DNA of 64,000 nt from Diogma glabrata (GCA_963693315.1 OY856188.1:3656257-3720256), one strand, 5' to 3'. Counted from the first letter of the stretch, positions 36,990-49,833 are shown. The notes: generated by a model not told the origin, from the letters alone. Numbers and translations are program-made.

Positions 36990-38020
36990 AATCGGTTTTT
37001 ATCCGGACATTTCCAAATACCAGTAACAGATTTTAAACTATCCTCAGTGCATTAGCCAACGATAATGGAGTTTACCAAATTAACTGCAAAAACTGACAAA
37101 AACTACATAGGATCAACAAGAGGAAAATAATCATGAGATATGCGGAACACACAACATAAAACACAACCGGCGACAAATCAGCAGTAGCAAAACATATAAT
37201 GAATACAAACCACATAATAGAGACAACCGGGAATTAGAAATAATCAAATCATATCACATTCAACAACAAGAAGATAACCTCCTTAAAGCACCTGTATAAC
37301 CACTTCTAATACCATCAAAAACAAAATTTAGTCTGGTTAACTCTACATAGAAGCAGGGATAGCCAAACTACCGAAACTCATAAAGAATAACATAAGATTC
37401 GAGGCCCAAGATTCACAAAAAAGATAGAACAATGAGACCAATATAATCAAATATTGTCACACCTACAGAAAACATGGGCAAATGATTCCGTGATAAATTC
37501 TATAAACAAACATCAGGAATATCAATGTGTAGTAAATTGGCACAATACTTGAGTAATGTGTTCATGAGCCACCTCGAAACAAATTTCTCCGAAAGTTACA
37601 ACATTTTTCCAACAGTCACTTCGTAGACATCAAAATTATATATGGAAACCAGATAATTAAAATTTGGAATCTATAGAAAACCAACGGATGTAATCAGATT
37701 TATCACTAGTGACTTTTCACCATCACATATGACAAAAAAAGCAACCTTTCCCTCTATGCCCCATAGGCTGTTTAACATCCCTATGGAAAAAGCAAAGAAA
37801 GATCATGAAATAAAATTTATAGGAAACACAGCGACACTCTACGGATATTCAATGGAATTTGCCAGGGAAATAATAAGGGAAACACAAAACAAAATTTAAA
37901 AAGAAACAGAAAACAAATCTTACACCAGAGAAGGAAAATAACAAAGACAGGTTAAGTGTTCCATTCTTTTCAGAAATCAGCAATAAACTAGCAACGGAAA
38001 CTACTCATAAACACAATCAC
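36990..38020 (+). mobile_element. Rearranged Penelope-like element (copy 2)
   Basis: Duplicate of 26300-27330 with the same order (GIY-YIG relic before RT relic), the same frame slip in the GVYQIN...DKNYIG region and the same absence of the catalytic Asp box. The shared defects show that the element was already dead and rearranged before the segment duplicated. Confidence 0.67.
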
Positions 38021-38426
38021 GTATCAATCTTAAACTATTAAACAAAACCAATAAACATCAAAAAAATTTAATGAGTGACAAACCAGTCAGTACCTATAAA
38101 CTTATACTAATTCAATTTATCTTAATTTAAGTAAACGAAACAAATCATATGTTTTATCATTAATTAAAATACGGTAATTTTATTTTGGTTTAAATAATAT
38201 GAAACACTCACCCACACACTTTTTTCAAAATTCTTGTAATTTAATGTGTATGCAGTCACGTTGTATACTTTAACATAAAATTTGTTAGCAAACTGGTTTT
38301 GTTTTTTTTTTAATTTTTGACTTTAGTTAATTTTTTTTTCAATTAAATTACAAAAATTATAATTCACTAAACCAAAATTATTTTTTATCGAGGTATATAT
38401 ATGATTTCGTTTTTGTTCTTCTTTGT

Positions 38427-38496
38427 GAGCGATGTCTGACCTATAGTACTTAGGAGACATCGCTCCCCCTCGGTTGGCGTTTCTGCCAACCGAGGG
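38427..38496. other. Two adjacent perfect stem-loops (copy 2)
   Basis: Identical to the pair at 27738-27807: GAGCGATGTCT (38427-38437) with AGACATCGCTC (38455-38465), and CCCTCGGTTGGC (38467-38478) with GCCAACCGAGGG (38485-38496). Confidence 0.8.
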
Positions 38497-39672
38497 CCGC
38501 GATGGTATTTAAAAAAAGGGTATTATGTTGATTTACATTCAATATGAAAATAAGAATAATTATTGAAAAAAAAATAAAATCATTTCTTAACATAAGAATT
38601 ATTTGTGGTAATATTACAAGGTTTGGTTAAAAAACTTGGATTGACAAAAAACACTTTGAGCGATGGTTTTGTCAAAATTTCACGCAAAATCAAATTAAAA
38701 ATTGAACTTTACTTTGTTGGTTAGATGAAGTAAAAAATCATTGTTTGATATTAAAAGAGAGAGCTTTTCTATACAACAATAAAGAAGCCCGCGCCAGTAA
38801 ATTAGAACAAATAAAATCAGAGGTTCGCGCCAATTTCTCTTCTGTAAAAAGGTCAGAGAGCTTATATAAAATAACTAAACTAATCTATCTGGTCCTATAC
38901 ACCGGAATCTCAGAAAAATACAGTCTTTTGTCGTTCAAAAACTAATAGATGAGATCCCCCAATATGAGAAATGAAATGACCAAGCCTAAGTATAACCAAA
39001 ATTCATAAGGTAAGGTGAGGTGGTGGGTGGCTAATTTGAGACTAAAAACTCAGACAAAAGTGATACAGTGAACCAGCGATGCACCGCTACAAGCCAGAAG
39101 AACTAGAACTGTGTTGGTAATAAGTCGTTGATAATACTGAATTTGTGTTGAAGTTTGAAGTTGTTTGAAGTTTGAAGTTGAAGTTGAAAATGTTAAACGT
39201 ATTTGTTTTGAACCTGTCGGTCGAGTGGGATGTCATATAGAAGGTTGAATTTTTAAAGAAATATTGCAATTCTTCTCATAATTTCTGAAAATATTTCTAT
39301 TCTATGTATTCTGAACCAGACTTAACTTCGAACGTAATCCACCAATAAATTTGATGAAATTTACGATAAAAGTAAATTTAATGAATTTGAAACAGAAACC
39401 ACTCTCTCTGAAATTTTTTGATCTGTCTTTTAAGTCAAATATTTCGTTTTCTTGTTCGAGTGTCAATTTAAAAAAATGCTATATTACATTAAATTTTTGG
39501 ATCTGTAAGTTTTGAAATGTAATGTTAAAAAAATTTCAATAATTTAATTCTTTCCGGGTCCAACCATAACGAAGGAAAAATATCAGATTTATAAGATCTG
39601 TTGAAAATTTTAGTTAAATTTTATGCAAGTTTCGCGAACAAATTATCTTTCCTTACAGGGACGACTATCTCA

Positions 39673-40735
39673 CCGTCAATGGATGGGATAGATGATTTAG
39701 TACCAGAATTTAAACCTTTTAAAACAAAACTCTAAAAATACATGTTTCAATTTTTTACATATTTTATAATTCGCTTTTGATGTCAGTAGCTGGTGAGTTA
39801 CTGACCCGAGTAGAAATTAGTTAGGAAAAGACGGATCGTTGGCAGAAATAATGCCAACCGAGGGCCAACGAAGGTACTTATTTACTGTTATTTGTATAAT
39901 ATCATAAGGTTTAAACTTAAAAGAAAATATTTGTTTCTGTTCTCAATTTTTCTATACTAAAAGTGGTATACAAAGTTTGAAACCTGTATGTTTTTATCAA
40001 AATATCACACAAAATGAAACTAATTGACTTTAACTTGTTCGATGTAATCACAAAAACTTCATAAGGAAGTTAACAAATGACACCAATCGTTTCAAATCTC
40101 TTCGTACAATAGAAGTTCACTACAAGTAATCCAACGATAGTAGCGACGCACTAAAAGCCAGAAGAACTGTGGTGGAAATGAGTCGTTGGCAATACTGAAT
40201 TTATGCAGTTAAATCGGTTCCTCGACGTTAATCGCATATTTTACTCCAAAATGCATATATCACCAAAGGTGCACATTTTCGCAAACTGAATTTTTTTATA
40301 GATTTAATTGCGGCAGTAAACACTAGTCTGCTGAGACTTTGGTGTTCGCCCTTTCTTCACAATAGATTTTCTGGGCATTTATAAGCCCTACCGAACCGAA
40401 AGTAATTGTTAAGAAACTCCTAATTCTAAGTTGTCTTTTTTTAAGCAGCAACAAATCGTATCAAAACACTTACAGTTTTTTATGGCTTGGCATTCAAATA
40501 GAAAAAAAATACTAAGAAGAGAATGCTATCCTTTTCTTAATTTTTAAGTCCTTGTCGGTTGATAAATTATCGAAAATGTGTTTGTGTATGTTACAGCCCC
40601 TTAGCCCCTAAGTCCGACATGTTTAGTGTAAATTATAATAAATTATTAAATAAAATCTCTGAATATCCGAAGATACCATGCCAACTAGGGATTAGGATTA
40701 AGTTTGAATAAATTAAGTTTCTCTTAGAAATATGG
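39673..40735. mobile_element. Insertion in copy 2: diverged hairpin-bearing relative
   Basis: About 1.06 kb present only in duplication copy 2. Part of it (39770-40290) is a diverged relative of 27700-28530: it keeps GCCAACCGAGGGCC and a following GGTACTTATTTA-like phrase, a GTTGGC/GCCAAC stem (39838-39843, 39853-39858) and, just upstream, a different stem GTCAGTA/TACTGAC (39782-39788, 39799-39805). A sequence near 40195-40280 parallels 28430-28520. No ORF. It therefore looks like an older copy of the same element type inserted here. Confidence 0.65.
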
Positions 40736-41362
40736 ACGCTAACTTTAAAAGTTTGAGGATTAAAGCTATCAGGAAAAACCCATGAAGGCTAGGCGTTCCA
40801 GAGATGAGAGACTCTATTAATAAAATCACACTGAAAGGCAACAGTTCTGCACCTTTTTATATGAACCGTAAAGAATGGGCTAAAACATTTGCTCTGGTGT
40901 TACGCGATGGGATTGCTAATTCAGGTAAAATTGATTTAATCTCTTCAGAAGTTCGTTCATCCATAATTTATTTGTAGAAAAGTGTCACATCAGCAACATT
41001 TCGTCTGTACTGTAAAGATTCAAGCTCATTAATAAGAGTTAAGTTACCAATCAGTTTAACAGCTCTGAACTGAACAGTATCAAGACACTTTAAACTACTA
41101 TAATAAGCTCCACCCCATATGTGAGAACAGTACTCCATGCAGGGACTTATAAATGATTTGTAAATTAAAAGAAGTTGTTCGCTATTAAAAAACTTACGAC
41201 ATCGTCCCAAAAAGCCCAATTTTTAAACAGCGTTCTTAGCTGGGTTAAAAATATGAGAATTCCATTTCAGATTATTTTCAACTTCCACTCCTAGAATTCT
41301 AACAGATTCTTTCTCTACAAGATCTTTAGAATCGAACATTAATGGAAACGGATTAGGTGTGG
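40736..41362 (-). mobile_element. Family C fragment in duplication copy 2
   Basis: Minus-strand partner of about 29160-29633. The fragment 40968-41219 encodes the RT thumb with LGRCRKFFNSEQLLLIYKSF and MEYCSHIWGGAYY, and is less decayed than copy 1 here. About 130 bases near 40830-40960 are unrelated inserted sequence. Confidence 0.8.
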
Positions 41363-41465
41363 TTGTTGGGTATCCATCCATTTTTGATTTCTTGATTCCT
41401 GAGAGAAGATTTAAAATTTCAACCTTTTGAATTAATAATTAATTTCTCTTTGTTTTTATTTGCAG

Positions 41466-41688
41466 AATAACAAATCGCTTAGAAACTCTAACTACTTCAC
41501 TTCAAGCATGGAAACAATTTGAAAATGGTTTAAGTGAATTCCAATTATCTCTTGGCAAAGATAAGGGAGCGTTATGTGGATTGAAAGGTGAAATAGAAAA
41601 AGGAAAACGTTCCTCTATTGATTTAGCACATGATGTTAAAGAAGTTGCAAGACTTATATCAGAGAAAAATATTGAAAATAATATCCAG
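41466..41688 (+). CDS. klar: Klarsicht-like exon (second visible)
   Basis: Exon flanked by an acceptor (TTTGCAG ending at 41465) and a donor (GTTAGT at 41689). Its first base completes an Arg codon begun by AG at the end of the exon at 14943; 74 codons follow without a stop, ending in phase 0. The peptide runs ITNRLETLTTSLQAWKQFEN, then GLSEFQLSLGKDKGAL, a basic turn KGEIEKGKRSS and HDVKEVARLISEK. Heptad spacing and the Trp in the first helix suit a spectrin-like repeat begun in the preceding exon. The preceding intron is about 26.5 kb and full of transposons, but splice sites and frame are intact. Confidence 0.72.
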
Positions 41689-44600
41689 GTTAGTTTTATT
41701 GATTTTTTATTACATAAATAATAATTTTTAACGGATACATTAGGAATTCTTTTCTAATGGTGACCTTAACGCTGATAAAACCATTCTGTATCTCTCACAA
41801 CCAAACCACATTTTTTTATATTTTTTCGTTAGGTTGATTCGAGAGGTCTAGGCACGTGACTTGAAAATAAATTACAATTTTTTTTATATTTTCCGTTTTT
41901 TCATTTTCGTAAGAAGGAGACTTCTACTTAGGTTTTATTTAAAAGAAGAAATATGTTTTATTTTTTCTTCTTATATTTGGAGTTGATGTAAAAGGAAATG
42001 GTATATTTAGTTGAAGGAAAAATAATTTTTCTATCCAAATTTTTTCTTAATTTTATTCTTTTTAAAGACAAGAAGAATATGATTTTCTTTAAGTTTGGAT
42101 GGTGAAAATATGTCATTTTATTTATTGTTTTAAACGTTGTAAAATCTACAAACACCATAAAATGAATTAAATTATATTTTTCTTTTATTTCCAATTTTTC
42201 AATATTCAAATGGATTGAAGTTTTTTAAAAAAAATGTAATGAAAGGGTTAAGAAAATTAAAAAAAAAAACGATAATTTATGTTTACAAATTATAAAGGAT
42301 AAAGAAAAAAATTAAATTTGAGGGTTGATTCCAGTCTGGTAACAATTTTAGGGTATAAGATGTATTTAGGAAAGATTCACGGAAGAAACTTAAAAAAAAT
42401 TGGTCGATTGGCGAAAGGTTCGTTTTTTTTTTAGATTTTGTTTCTTTAATTATTTTTCTTTTTATGATGATAAATTTTAATCATTTGGAAATGAAATGGA
42501 ATTTAATATACGACCAGAAGTCAACTAATTAAAATAATATTAGGGACTGTGTTTTAGGTGACAGTTAAAATGTATTATTTTTTTTTTGTTGAATCTATTT
42601 TTTATGTGTTAAACGATGAAGTAGTGGGAAAAATTTTTTTAAGCGGATTTTTGATCTTTTAAGACTTAGTTGTAATTTTTTTTGATTTTGGAACATGTTT
42701 GTAATACCGCTCCGGCACAATCAGTTCTTTTAGTTTTTATAGGGAGAGTTTGGATATCAAAGTAATTCGTTTACCAAACAAGCGACAACAATAATTCGGT
42801 AATTAATGCTTTAAGTCATGAAGAAAAGTTTCGAAATCTTACCTCCAATTTTTTATTGACATTTTTCAACTTTTTGGGTAATAGTATAGTTAGTCTCTCA
42901 TTAAATAAAACCTTGTTTGCCTTCCGGTCGTCACGTGCGGCAAAAATGTATGCGAAAACTGAAAAATGCGAAAACTGCTACGTCGAATAAATTTTTTTAT
43001 TTCTTCGGCCAGAGGTGACTCTGAAAAAATGCGGTCCTTGGTGGATATACTGTGCTAATTTCTTACCATCATCTCAACTGAAACGATTTGAATATTTCAT
43101 CCATCCGCCAAAACCAATAAAATAGTTTGCTTATTATTATAACAACGTAAGTTTTTAAATTTTGTTTCATTATTTAAATTGATTAATTTCCAATAATCAG
43201 ATCAGTTCAAATGAATACTTTTAAGTTTTGTTCATTTTATTTCATACATTACGTTAATCACATTAAACGCCACAACCCTTTGAAATAATACTTGACACAA
43301 ACTGAAAGTTTGACAAAAAGAAAATTTATTTTTCTAATCTTAAAAAATTTGGAAAATCCAAAAGAAAGGAAAATGGTTCATATGCATAATAAAAAGACAA
43401 ATGTTATAACACTTTCAATAACAATGACCAAAATAATGTACCAACGACGTTATCATTACTATCGAAGATTATTCAAAATATATGCAAAGTAAAATATATT
43501 ATCCTTATTTTTCATGTTTTATAGTGTAAAACGCGATTTCTCATTTCAAATGTAACTTAAGAAAAAAAAAATGATTCCATCTCACCCTCAAGTTTTTTTC
43601 TTCTATTTTTGAACGAATGAAAATCCCTTAAAAAATGTAACATAAAAAAAGTGCAAGTGGAAAATTATTTAAATTATTTATATGTGAAAGAGGATTAAAT
43701 ATATTAACGATCATATGTTTTTGTGTTCTTGAGTTTTTTTTGTAATCATTTTAACGGAAAGAAAGACAATAACAGTGACAACATCTTATAATCTTTGTAT
43801 ATCTATGCATTTGTTTTAATGTCCGGTTTTATTTAATTTCCTTAAACATATTATCCATATTTCGTATGTATATCAAAAGATTTGAAGGGTTGGTGTTAAG
43901 TGAGTGATCAAATATTTATTTACACCATGAAGAGGATGATGAATATAGGTTAAAATATTTGCTATATCCCTCGTATAACAATTATTATATTTTTCATAGT
44001 TCAACTCCATACTCTTACTTATGTCAAGAAAAAAAAACTGTAATTCTTAGAACATTCTATCTGTCGAAATAAATTCTTTTAGGTCGTAAATTTGGATTAT
44101 GATTTTAATGAAGTCGTATAAATATGAGCAATGGTGTAATTTTGGAGTAGTGGAATTCTATTTTGGAATTCTTCATTTTTTTCTTTTCGTTTTATTTGAT
44201 TTGAAATTTTATATAAGGAGCACGAGTACAAATAGGGAAAACTTTATACTTTAATTATGATTATGATTTTATGTAAATAGTTTTGTTGACTTTTAAGGTT
44301 TGACATAGGTTTATTAGAACAGATTTTTTTGTTTCAAACATAAACGTTGTGTTTGATTCCTTTTCTGTGGATCCATGTATAGGAAAATGGTCTTAAACCA
44401 CTAATTTTCGTATATTTTCTCTGATATTTGGTCAATCTATGGCTATAAATTTATTTCTATGGATAACCAAGCAACAACGACTGTCAACAAATCAACAAAC
44501 AATGAACAGAGTGGGATCCAAAAAAGGACCGTTTGGGTGACCAAAATCTGATTGTGATGACCTGAACTGTTCAAAAGTGTGTTATAACCTGCTGATCTTG

Positions 44601-45207
44601 TTCTCTTTTATAAATATTGCCACTATGGCCACAGATATAATTTTATTCCTCTTGTCTAAAACATTTTCTTATCTCCTGTTTTTACGTCGGTCGGTTAGGG
44701 CAAACATTAAAACAACTACCATATCCCATACTCTAACTGGCATTATGTAGAGGGGTGGTCTTGACTGATCTGCATATAAATGTAATTATTTTTTGGCATC
44801 GATAGTATTTTGGGAAGCTTTAAGCCACAACTATTTACAGTTTATCCTCCGCATGGAAAAGATCCGTTTTTGTTGATTCATAATTTTTTAAAATTTTTAT
44901 TTATGTTTAAGACAAACCCATATACTCCAGTCCCTAACATTGCCATACGAGAAGGTGTGGAAAATCATAAAACTACTAGTAATAGCTGTATGTTATCACT
45001 AGTCTTAATGTGATATCCTTAAAGGTACTTGCTGGTAAATTTTTCCTCCGTATTTTTGATCAGTCACATAATCAAGGACTGTACCACTTGGCAATAAATT
45101 GCCAAGAAATTTTGCAATAGAATAATGGAATTTTGCAATAGAGTAAAGCCGGATTTAGAATGCTGTTGAATGATATTACAACATTGTCTGATTTACGCTA
45201 CGGTTTC
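41689..45207 (+). other. Klarsicht-like intron, no gene seen
   Basis: AT-rich intron sequence, including poly(T)- and poly(A)-rich stretches around 42200-42300 and 43560-43640. Short ORFs such as 43292-43492 and 44810-45013 have no recognisable relatives. I see no mobile element here. Confidence 0.55.
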
Positions 45208-45938
45208 AACTAGTCACCAGGCCCTCGTCCATTTTATGATTACATATTTTATACTTCGTGAGGTGCCTGGAGTGTGTTCGTAAATTCTACATTGTAACAA
45301 TATTGTTAACAATGACATATAGATAGCGTTCTTAAATCTATATTGTAACAACAACCACGTGCTTTTCAGCGTTCGTAAATTATTTTAACATTGTTACGAG
45401 CGTCAGTTTCAATCCTAGTTTGAACCTCCTCTGGAATTGTCATTTTGAGAAAAAGTTAAGAAATTTATCAAAACAATAAGCAAATTAAAAAAAAAATTAC
45501 GAATTATCAAATTGTAGAAACTATTGATGAAAATGGCAACAGGTCTCAATGTTTTGTTGATATAAGCGAAATTGGTAAGCATAATTGTTAATATTTTAAT
45601 TTTATCATATTTTAATATTTAAAAAAATATATAATTTAAAAAATATTTTTTGACGTTAATAACAATTTGATTGTAAGCAAATAATGATGAATTTACAATG
45701 ACAAATTTAACATTGTTCTACAATGTAGAGTTTACGAACACACTCCTGTCGTTGATGAATTCGACAGCTTTTGTTTCGGAAAATCATTATGTTTTGGAGT
45801 TGTTTCCGAGCAAAAAAGCGGTCGATTTAATGAAAATGGCAAATACAAAGTTGTCGGAATCTTCGAGGACAGGTACCTCACGAAGTATAAAATATGTGGA
45901 AATCTTAAAATGAAATAGACGAGGGCCTTGTGACTACA
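45208..45938. mobile_element. Foldback element with nested insertion
   Basis: Ends AGTCACCAGGCCCTCGTC and its near complement (about 45212-45230 and 45920-45938) belong to arms of roughly 55-80 bases, each containing a TATTTTATACTTCGTGAGGT-like core. A second element (45269-45749) is inserted in the left inner part. A related core also occurs at 16925-16985. The + strand ORF crossing the right arm (45698-45913) is chance sequence that includes the arm's GTSRSIKY reading. Confidence 0.65.
45269..45749. mobile_element. Nested TIR element, ~480 bp
   Basis: Terminal inverted repeats GGAGTGTGTTCGTAAATTCT (from 45269) and the complement of a near copy ending at 45749. Internal motifs resembling the end (GTTCGTAAATT followed by ATTGTAACA) recur near 45330-45400. 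No ORF. The target duplication cannot be fixed because CCT and single-base explanations both fit the flanks. Confidence 0.65.
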
Positions 45939-47680
45939 CACATTTAATGGTTTGTCATAAGTGTTTGTTTCGTGTATTGAAACTAGCTAGACTGTATATT
46001 ATGTGTTTTCTTCACATATCGCGTATGTGTTCGCTGACCAGTTTCTCTGTTTTTTGTTGTCATGTCCTGAATTTGGGCGTGCTTTGATCTGTTTCACGAA
46101 GTTTGTTTGTTCTGCTCGCCAAACGTGGTTCATTGTTTAGAAAATTACTAATTAAGTCTAACTTCCGGGTAGCTGCTTGGTGATATAAAATTTCAAGCAA
46201 TTTTTAGTACTAGGAATCGCCCAGTGAATAGACCTCCCAACGAAATAGCTACAAAACAAAATTTCTGAGTTTGATTTATTGATATAATTGATTTTGAATG
46301 ATTCTAATTATTGTGAAACAAATAACTTGAAAAAAAAAAACAAAATAACCGATCAAAAAACACATCTATTCTTGCCATTTTGTCTGAAAAAATTGTCAAA
46401 ATTCAAAAAAAAAAAATATTTTTTGGCACATCTACTACACTACTCAAGACCTTTCCAACGATATACAGAGTGCCATACTTTTGATGGGACAAATATTTTA
46501 AAATTGTACCACAAAAGTATTGCTTACGTATTTATATATAGATATTCCGAAATACAATGAATCGTAAACTAATAATAAATTAGTTTTCCTTTAATTTGTT
46601 TTCGCAAGCTGTCATAGTTTGCTTTAAAAAAATTGGTATATATACTACGGTCGGATTTACATTTAATTTTTAATCTACCTGTGAATCGACATTGTTGGGT
46701 ACGAATTGTTGGGTACGATCTGATGATAAAGCTTTTAGTTACATAACAATTTGGTAAGAAATGAATATCGTAGCCTTACAGAATCCTAAAATTTTGTTTG
46801 TAGATTTATTCAGAAAAATCGGTCCGTTTTTGATCATCGGTTTAAACGAAAGGCCGTGTTAAATGGGAAGCGTTTTTTGTCACCCAAAGTGCCAGTATAA
46901 TTTGTTTTTCTGATTGATCAGTGTCATACTGTGCATATTTAATTACATTTCAGCTATTATCTTTGAAGAAGATACTGAAATGGGATGGTCGTTTAGCGAA
47001 AAACCATCTACATTAAATCAAGTAAGGAATGTTGTCGGCCGATTACCTTATTTTTTGGGGCAGTCTAGGTGCTGAGAATCCATCATCTTTGAAACCTAGA
47101 GAGAAATTAGGATTGTTTTCGTGCCACAATTAGGGGCGAAAACAAAACCAAATCTAAATCTAAACTAAGCGTTCACAGGCAGCAGCTCATAGAAGGACTC
47201 AAATGCGACAATCGAAACAGGTATCCTAAAATTCACTCGGAATTGCATAACGAAGTGGTTTCCCACCACATTTCGAACTGTATGCAAATGTGAACAAAAA
47301 CAATTGAACTAGACCGACAATCCATTATAAATATTGAGACCGAGGACCTTATTGAAATGCTTACTGTCACTATAACAATGCCAGTGTCTGCAACATGACG
47401 GTTCCCAACCCAACGATATCACAGAGGTGTTGGGTACAAGACAAAAATAGAAGGTAGAGTTACACACCTCTACGAAAGTATTCCAAGCCGAAACGTTCGA
47501 CATTTACATTTGATGGCCATTTTGAGTGCTGAAAGGAAATACAGAAAAACAGATTCGAATTATTACACCTCAAACTACATCAGCTTGAAAATTCCACCTA
47601 GAATAAATCCCTTAGTCACCTTATATGTAAAACAGATCATAAAGAACTGGAGTTTCAAGTGAACCTTCTTTTACAGAACA
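45939..47680. other. Intron, no gene seen
   Basis: AT-rich sequence with chance ORFs (46288-46560, 47309-47503). Around 46960-47010 a + strand reading FEEDTEMGWS is suggestive of transposon-derived sequence but I cannot assign it. Confidence 0.45.
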
Positions 47681-47689
47681 TAGAATTAT

Positions 47690-47980
47690 TTTGTTTGAAC
47701 AAGAAAGTACGAAAGAGGAAAAAGAAGACAAGGTGGAAATTTTTTGAGAACCTTGGGGAGACACATTACAACTTGTTACATTTATAGGAATAGTCATACT
47801 CTATACTCTTCAAGAAAGCTGAACAATCCGGTATATGGGAATAATACACGAGGGCGTTAACCACGTACAATAACGAAATAAAGAGACTGGCGGAAGAAGG
47901 CGATGAGAGCAAAACTTCGCTCAGTAGACTCGACGAAACGGAACCATCCCTCCTAAGCTACCTGTAGACGACCAAACTTG
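47690..47980 (+). mobile_element. R1-like non-LTR scrap
   Basis: In the + strand I read AEQSGIWE, a stop, then YTRALTTYNNEIKRLAEEG. This resembles the linker between endonuclease and RT of R1/LOA-type LINEs, where a Tyr-Asn-x-Glu-Ile-(Lys/Arg)-Arg box is typical. An upstream basic stretch (near 47690-47750) may belong to it. It is short and interrupted. Confidence 0.4.
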
Positions 47981-48626
47981 CTTGACAAATAAATTATTTT
48001 ATTTTTGTTTTCTCTATCCTATCATAAAATGTTAATATTTGGTTAGATCGATTGTTTAGTTGTCCATTCTTTAACTAAAAACTTATATAATTAAAAAAAT
48101 TGCAACCACCAACACCTTAGAACGAATGTTGTTGTATCACTTATGTTTTAAAAGGGTTATATGTATATGTTGTTTTGTTGTGAAACTTATTGTAATTTTA
48201 TTGTACAACACATTATAATTTAAAAAAAAGGATAATCTGCAACTTGCTTTAAAGCGAATGTTGTCGTTGGACCTAGGCATTAAAACTTTTAGGTTATCTT
48301 AATAAGAGGCTACTATCAATTGGAATGACTCCATCTAATATCTTTATATATATTTTTTGTGGGAATTGATTGTATTCTTGCTCAAAATAAATCTGTAATC
48401 AAAATCCTGTTTTAAACGTGTAGTCAATATTTAATTCTACACAAACAGGCTTGCTTTTAAAAACCGTTATTAGGACGCCGGTTGAATTTCTGGGTTCGGT
48501 TTAATTTAATGAAGTCGATTATATCGTAATACTGAAGGAATTCGAGTGATTTCAACGATTCAGTCGGATTCTATACTGATTTTAAGCAACTTTACATGAA
48601 TTATTCATCAATGCGATACCACAATA

Positions 48627-49833
48627 CGAGGGCAATTTGAAAATTCCGTGATATTGAAATGAAAGAATTGGTTTTTGGGATAAGTGTTATTTTATTTTTC
48701 AACGTAGTCACCTTTTAGCTCGATACACCGAGCACAACGTTTTTCCAACTTTTGCAAGCCGGTCAAAAAATATGATTTCGGGAACTCTTCGAAATAGGCA
48801 TTTGTTTCGGCGATGACCTACTCATTTACTGTGAATCTTTTTCCTCCGAGCCATTTCTTCAAGTTGGGAAATAGAAAGAAGTCGCAGGGAGTCAGATCTA
48901 GAGAATACGGCGGGTGAGGCAGTAATTCGTATGGACGTTTTACCTTCAATGCAGTATCGAATTTATCAAGCAGAGCACAATATTGCCCTGTTATTGGTCT
49001 TCCCTTTTCTAAATAGTCGATCAGCAATATCCCTTGCGCATCCCAGAAAACGGTGGCCATAACCTTACCGGCCGAAATGACGGTTTTTGCCTTCTTCGGA
49101 GCACGTTTGTCTGGAGAAGTCCACTGTTTCGACTGTTCTTTCAACTCAGGTGTGTAGTGATGGATCCACGTTTCATCAACGGTCACAAAACGGCGTAGAA
49201 ACTCAGGTGGATTGCGCTTATACATCTTCAAACACTGTTCCGAAGTGGTTTCACGAACTCGCTTTTGTTCTGGACTTAGCAAGCGCGACACGTCCATCTC
49301 GCCGATACCTTTCTCATTCCCAATTCTTCGTGTAAAATGGAATGCACGCGTTCGGTTGAAACGTTCACCATCTCAGCTATCTCGTCAATCTTTAAGTGGC
49401 GGTCGGCCAACACGATATCGTGGATTTTATCGATGAAATGTGGAATTACAACCTCTTTTGGACGTCCCGAACGTGTTGCATCATTTGTGTTTGTACGGCC
49501 ACATCGAAAGTCGTTGAACCACTTTTGCACCATTCCATATACGATCGAGCAGAGTCTCTGTAATACTTCTGCAACTTTTCTTCAGTTTGTTTGATGGTTT
49601 TTCCCCGCAAAAAGTATTGTTTAATAAGAACACGGAATTCACTTTTTTCCATTATGGCGAACATTTAAAATCTTTTTCTCTTTCGAAGGCTGTAGAAAAT
49701 TTGTTTATTGATAGATTCAATTCAAATTTTTTTTAGCTCGCTAAATATACGCTACAGATGTCAAAACCATATTCACCTCGCCGATCCGAACGCCTTCTGT
49801 TGACAATATCACGGACTAATCAAGTTGCCCTCG
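48627..49833 (-). mobile_element. mariner transposon, defective
   Basis: A 1207-bp element with inverted ends CGAGGGCAATTTGAAAATTC (48627 on) and CGAGGGCAACTTGATTAGTC (minus strand from 49833), both continuing to CCGTGATATTG. TA flanks each end (48625-48626, 49834-49835). It carries a mariner transposase remnant on the minus strand. Full-length mariners are near 1.3 kb; the shortfall matches an internal deletion in the transposase. Confidence 0.93.
48692..49652 (-). pseudogene. mariner transposase remnant
   Basis: DDE-type transposase remnant starting at ATG 49652-49650 (MEKSEFRVLIKQYFLRGKT) and ending at TAA 48694-48692 after KGDYVEK. Helix-turn-helix regions and WFNDFRCGRTNTND are present in 49276-49664; the catalytic region is in 48818-49297 with TVDETWIHHYTPE (first Asp) and HPPYSLDLTPCDFFLFP (third Asp). 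The stretch that should carry the second Asp (the HxDNAxxH box) is absent: the frame runs from DTALKVKRP directly to YELLPHPPYS, an in-frame loss of about 30 residues. Two 2-base insertions (near 49545 and 49290) and a premature TAG (48818-48820) also break it. No activity is possible. Confidence 0.93.

Larger units (their letters stand above)
33507..41362 (+). repeat. Segmental duplication, copy 2
   Basis: Second direct copy of the block at 23357-29633, offset about 10.69 kb in the middle part. It retains longer family B sequence than copy 1 (extra segments near 33535-33590 and 33773-34283), replaces copy 1's 28450-28700 with short GAAGTTT repeats near 39148-39190, and has a 1.06-kb insertion at 39673-40735. 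It ends 103 bases before the second klarsicht-like exon. Confidence 0.93.
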
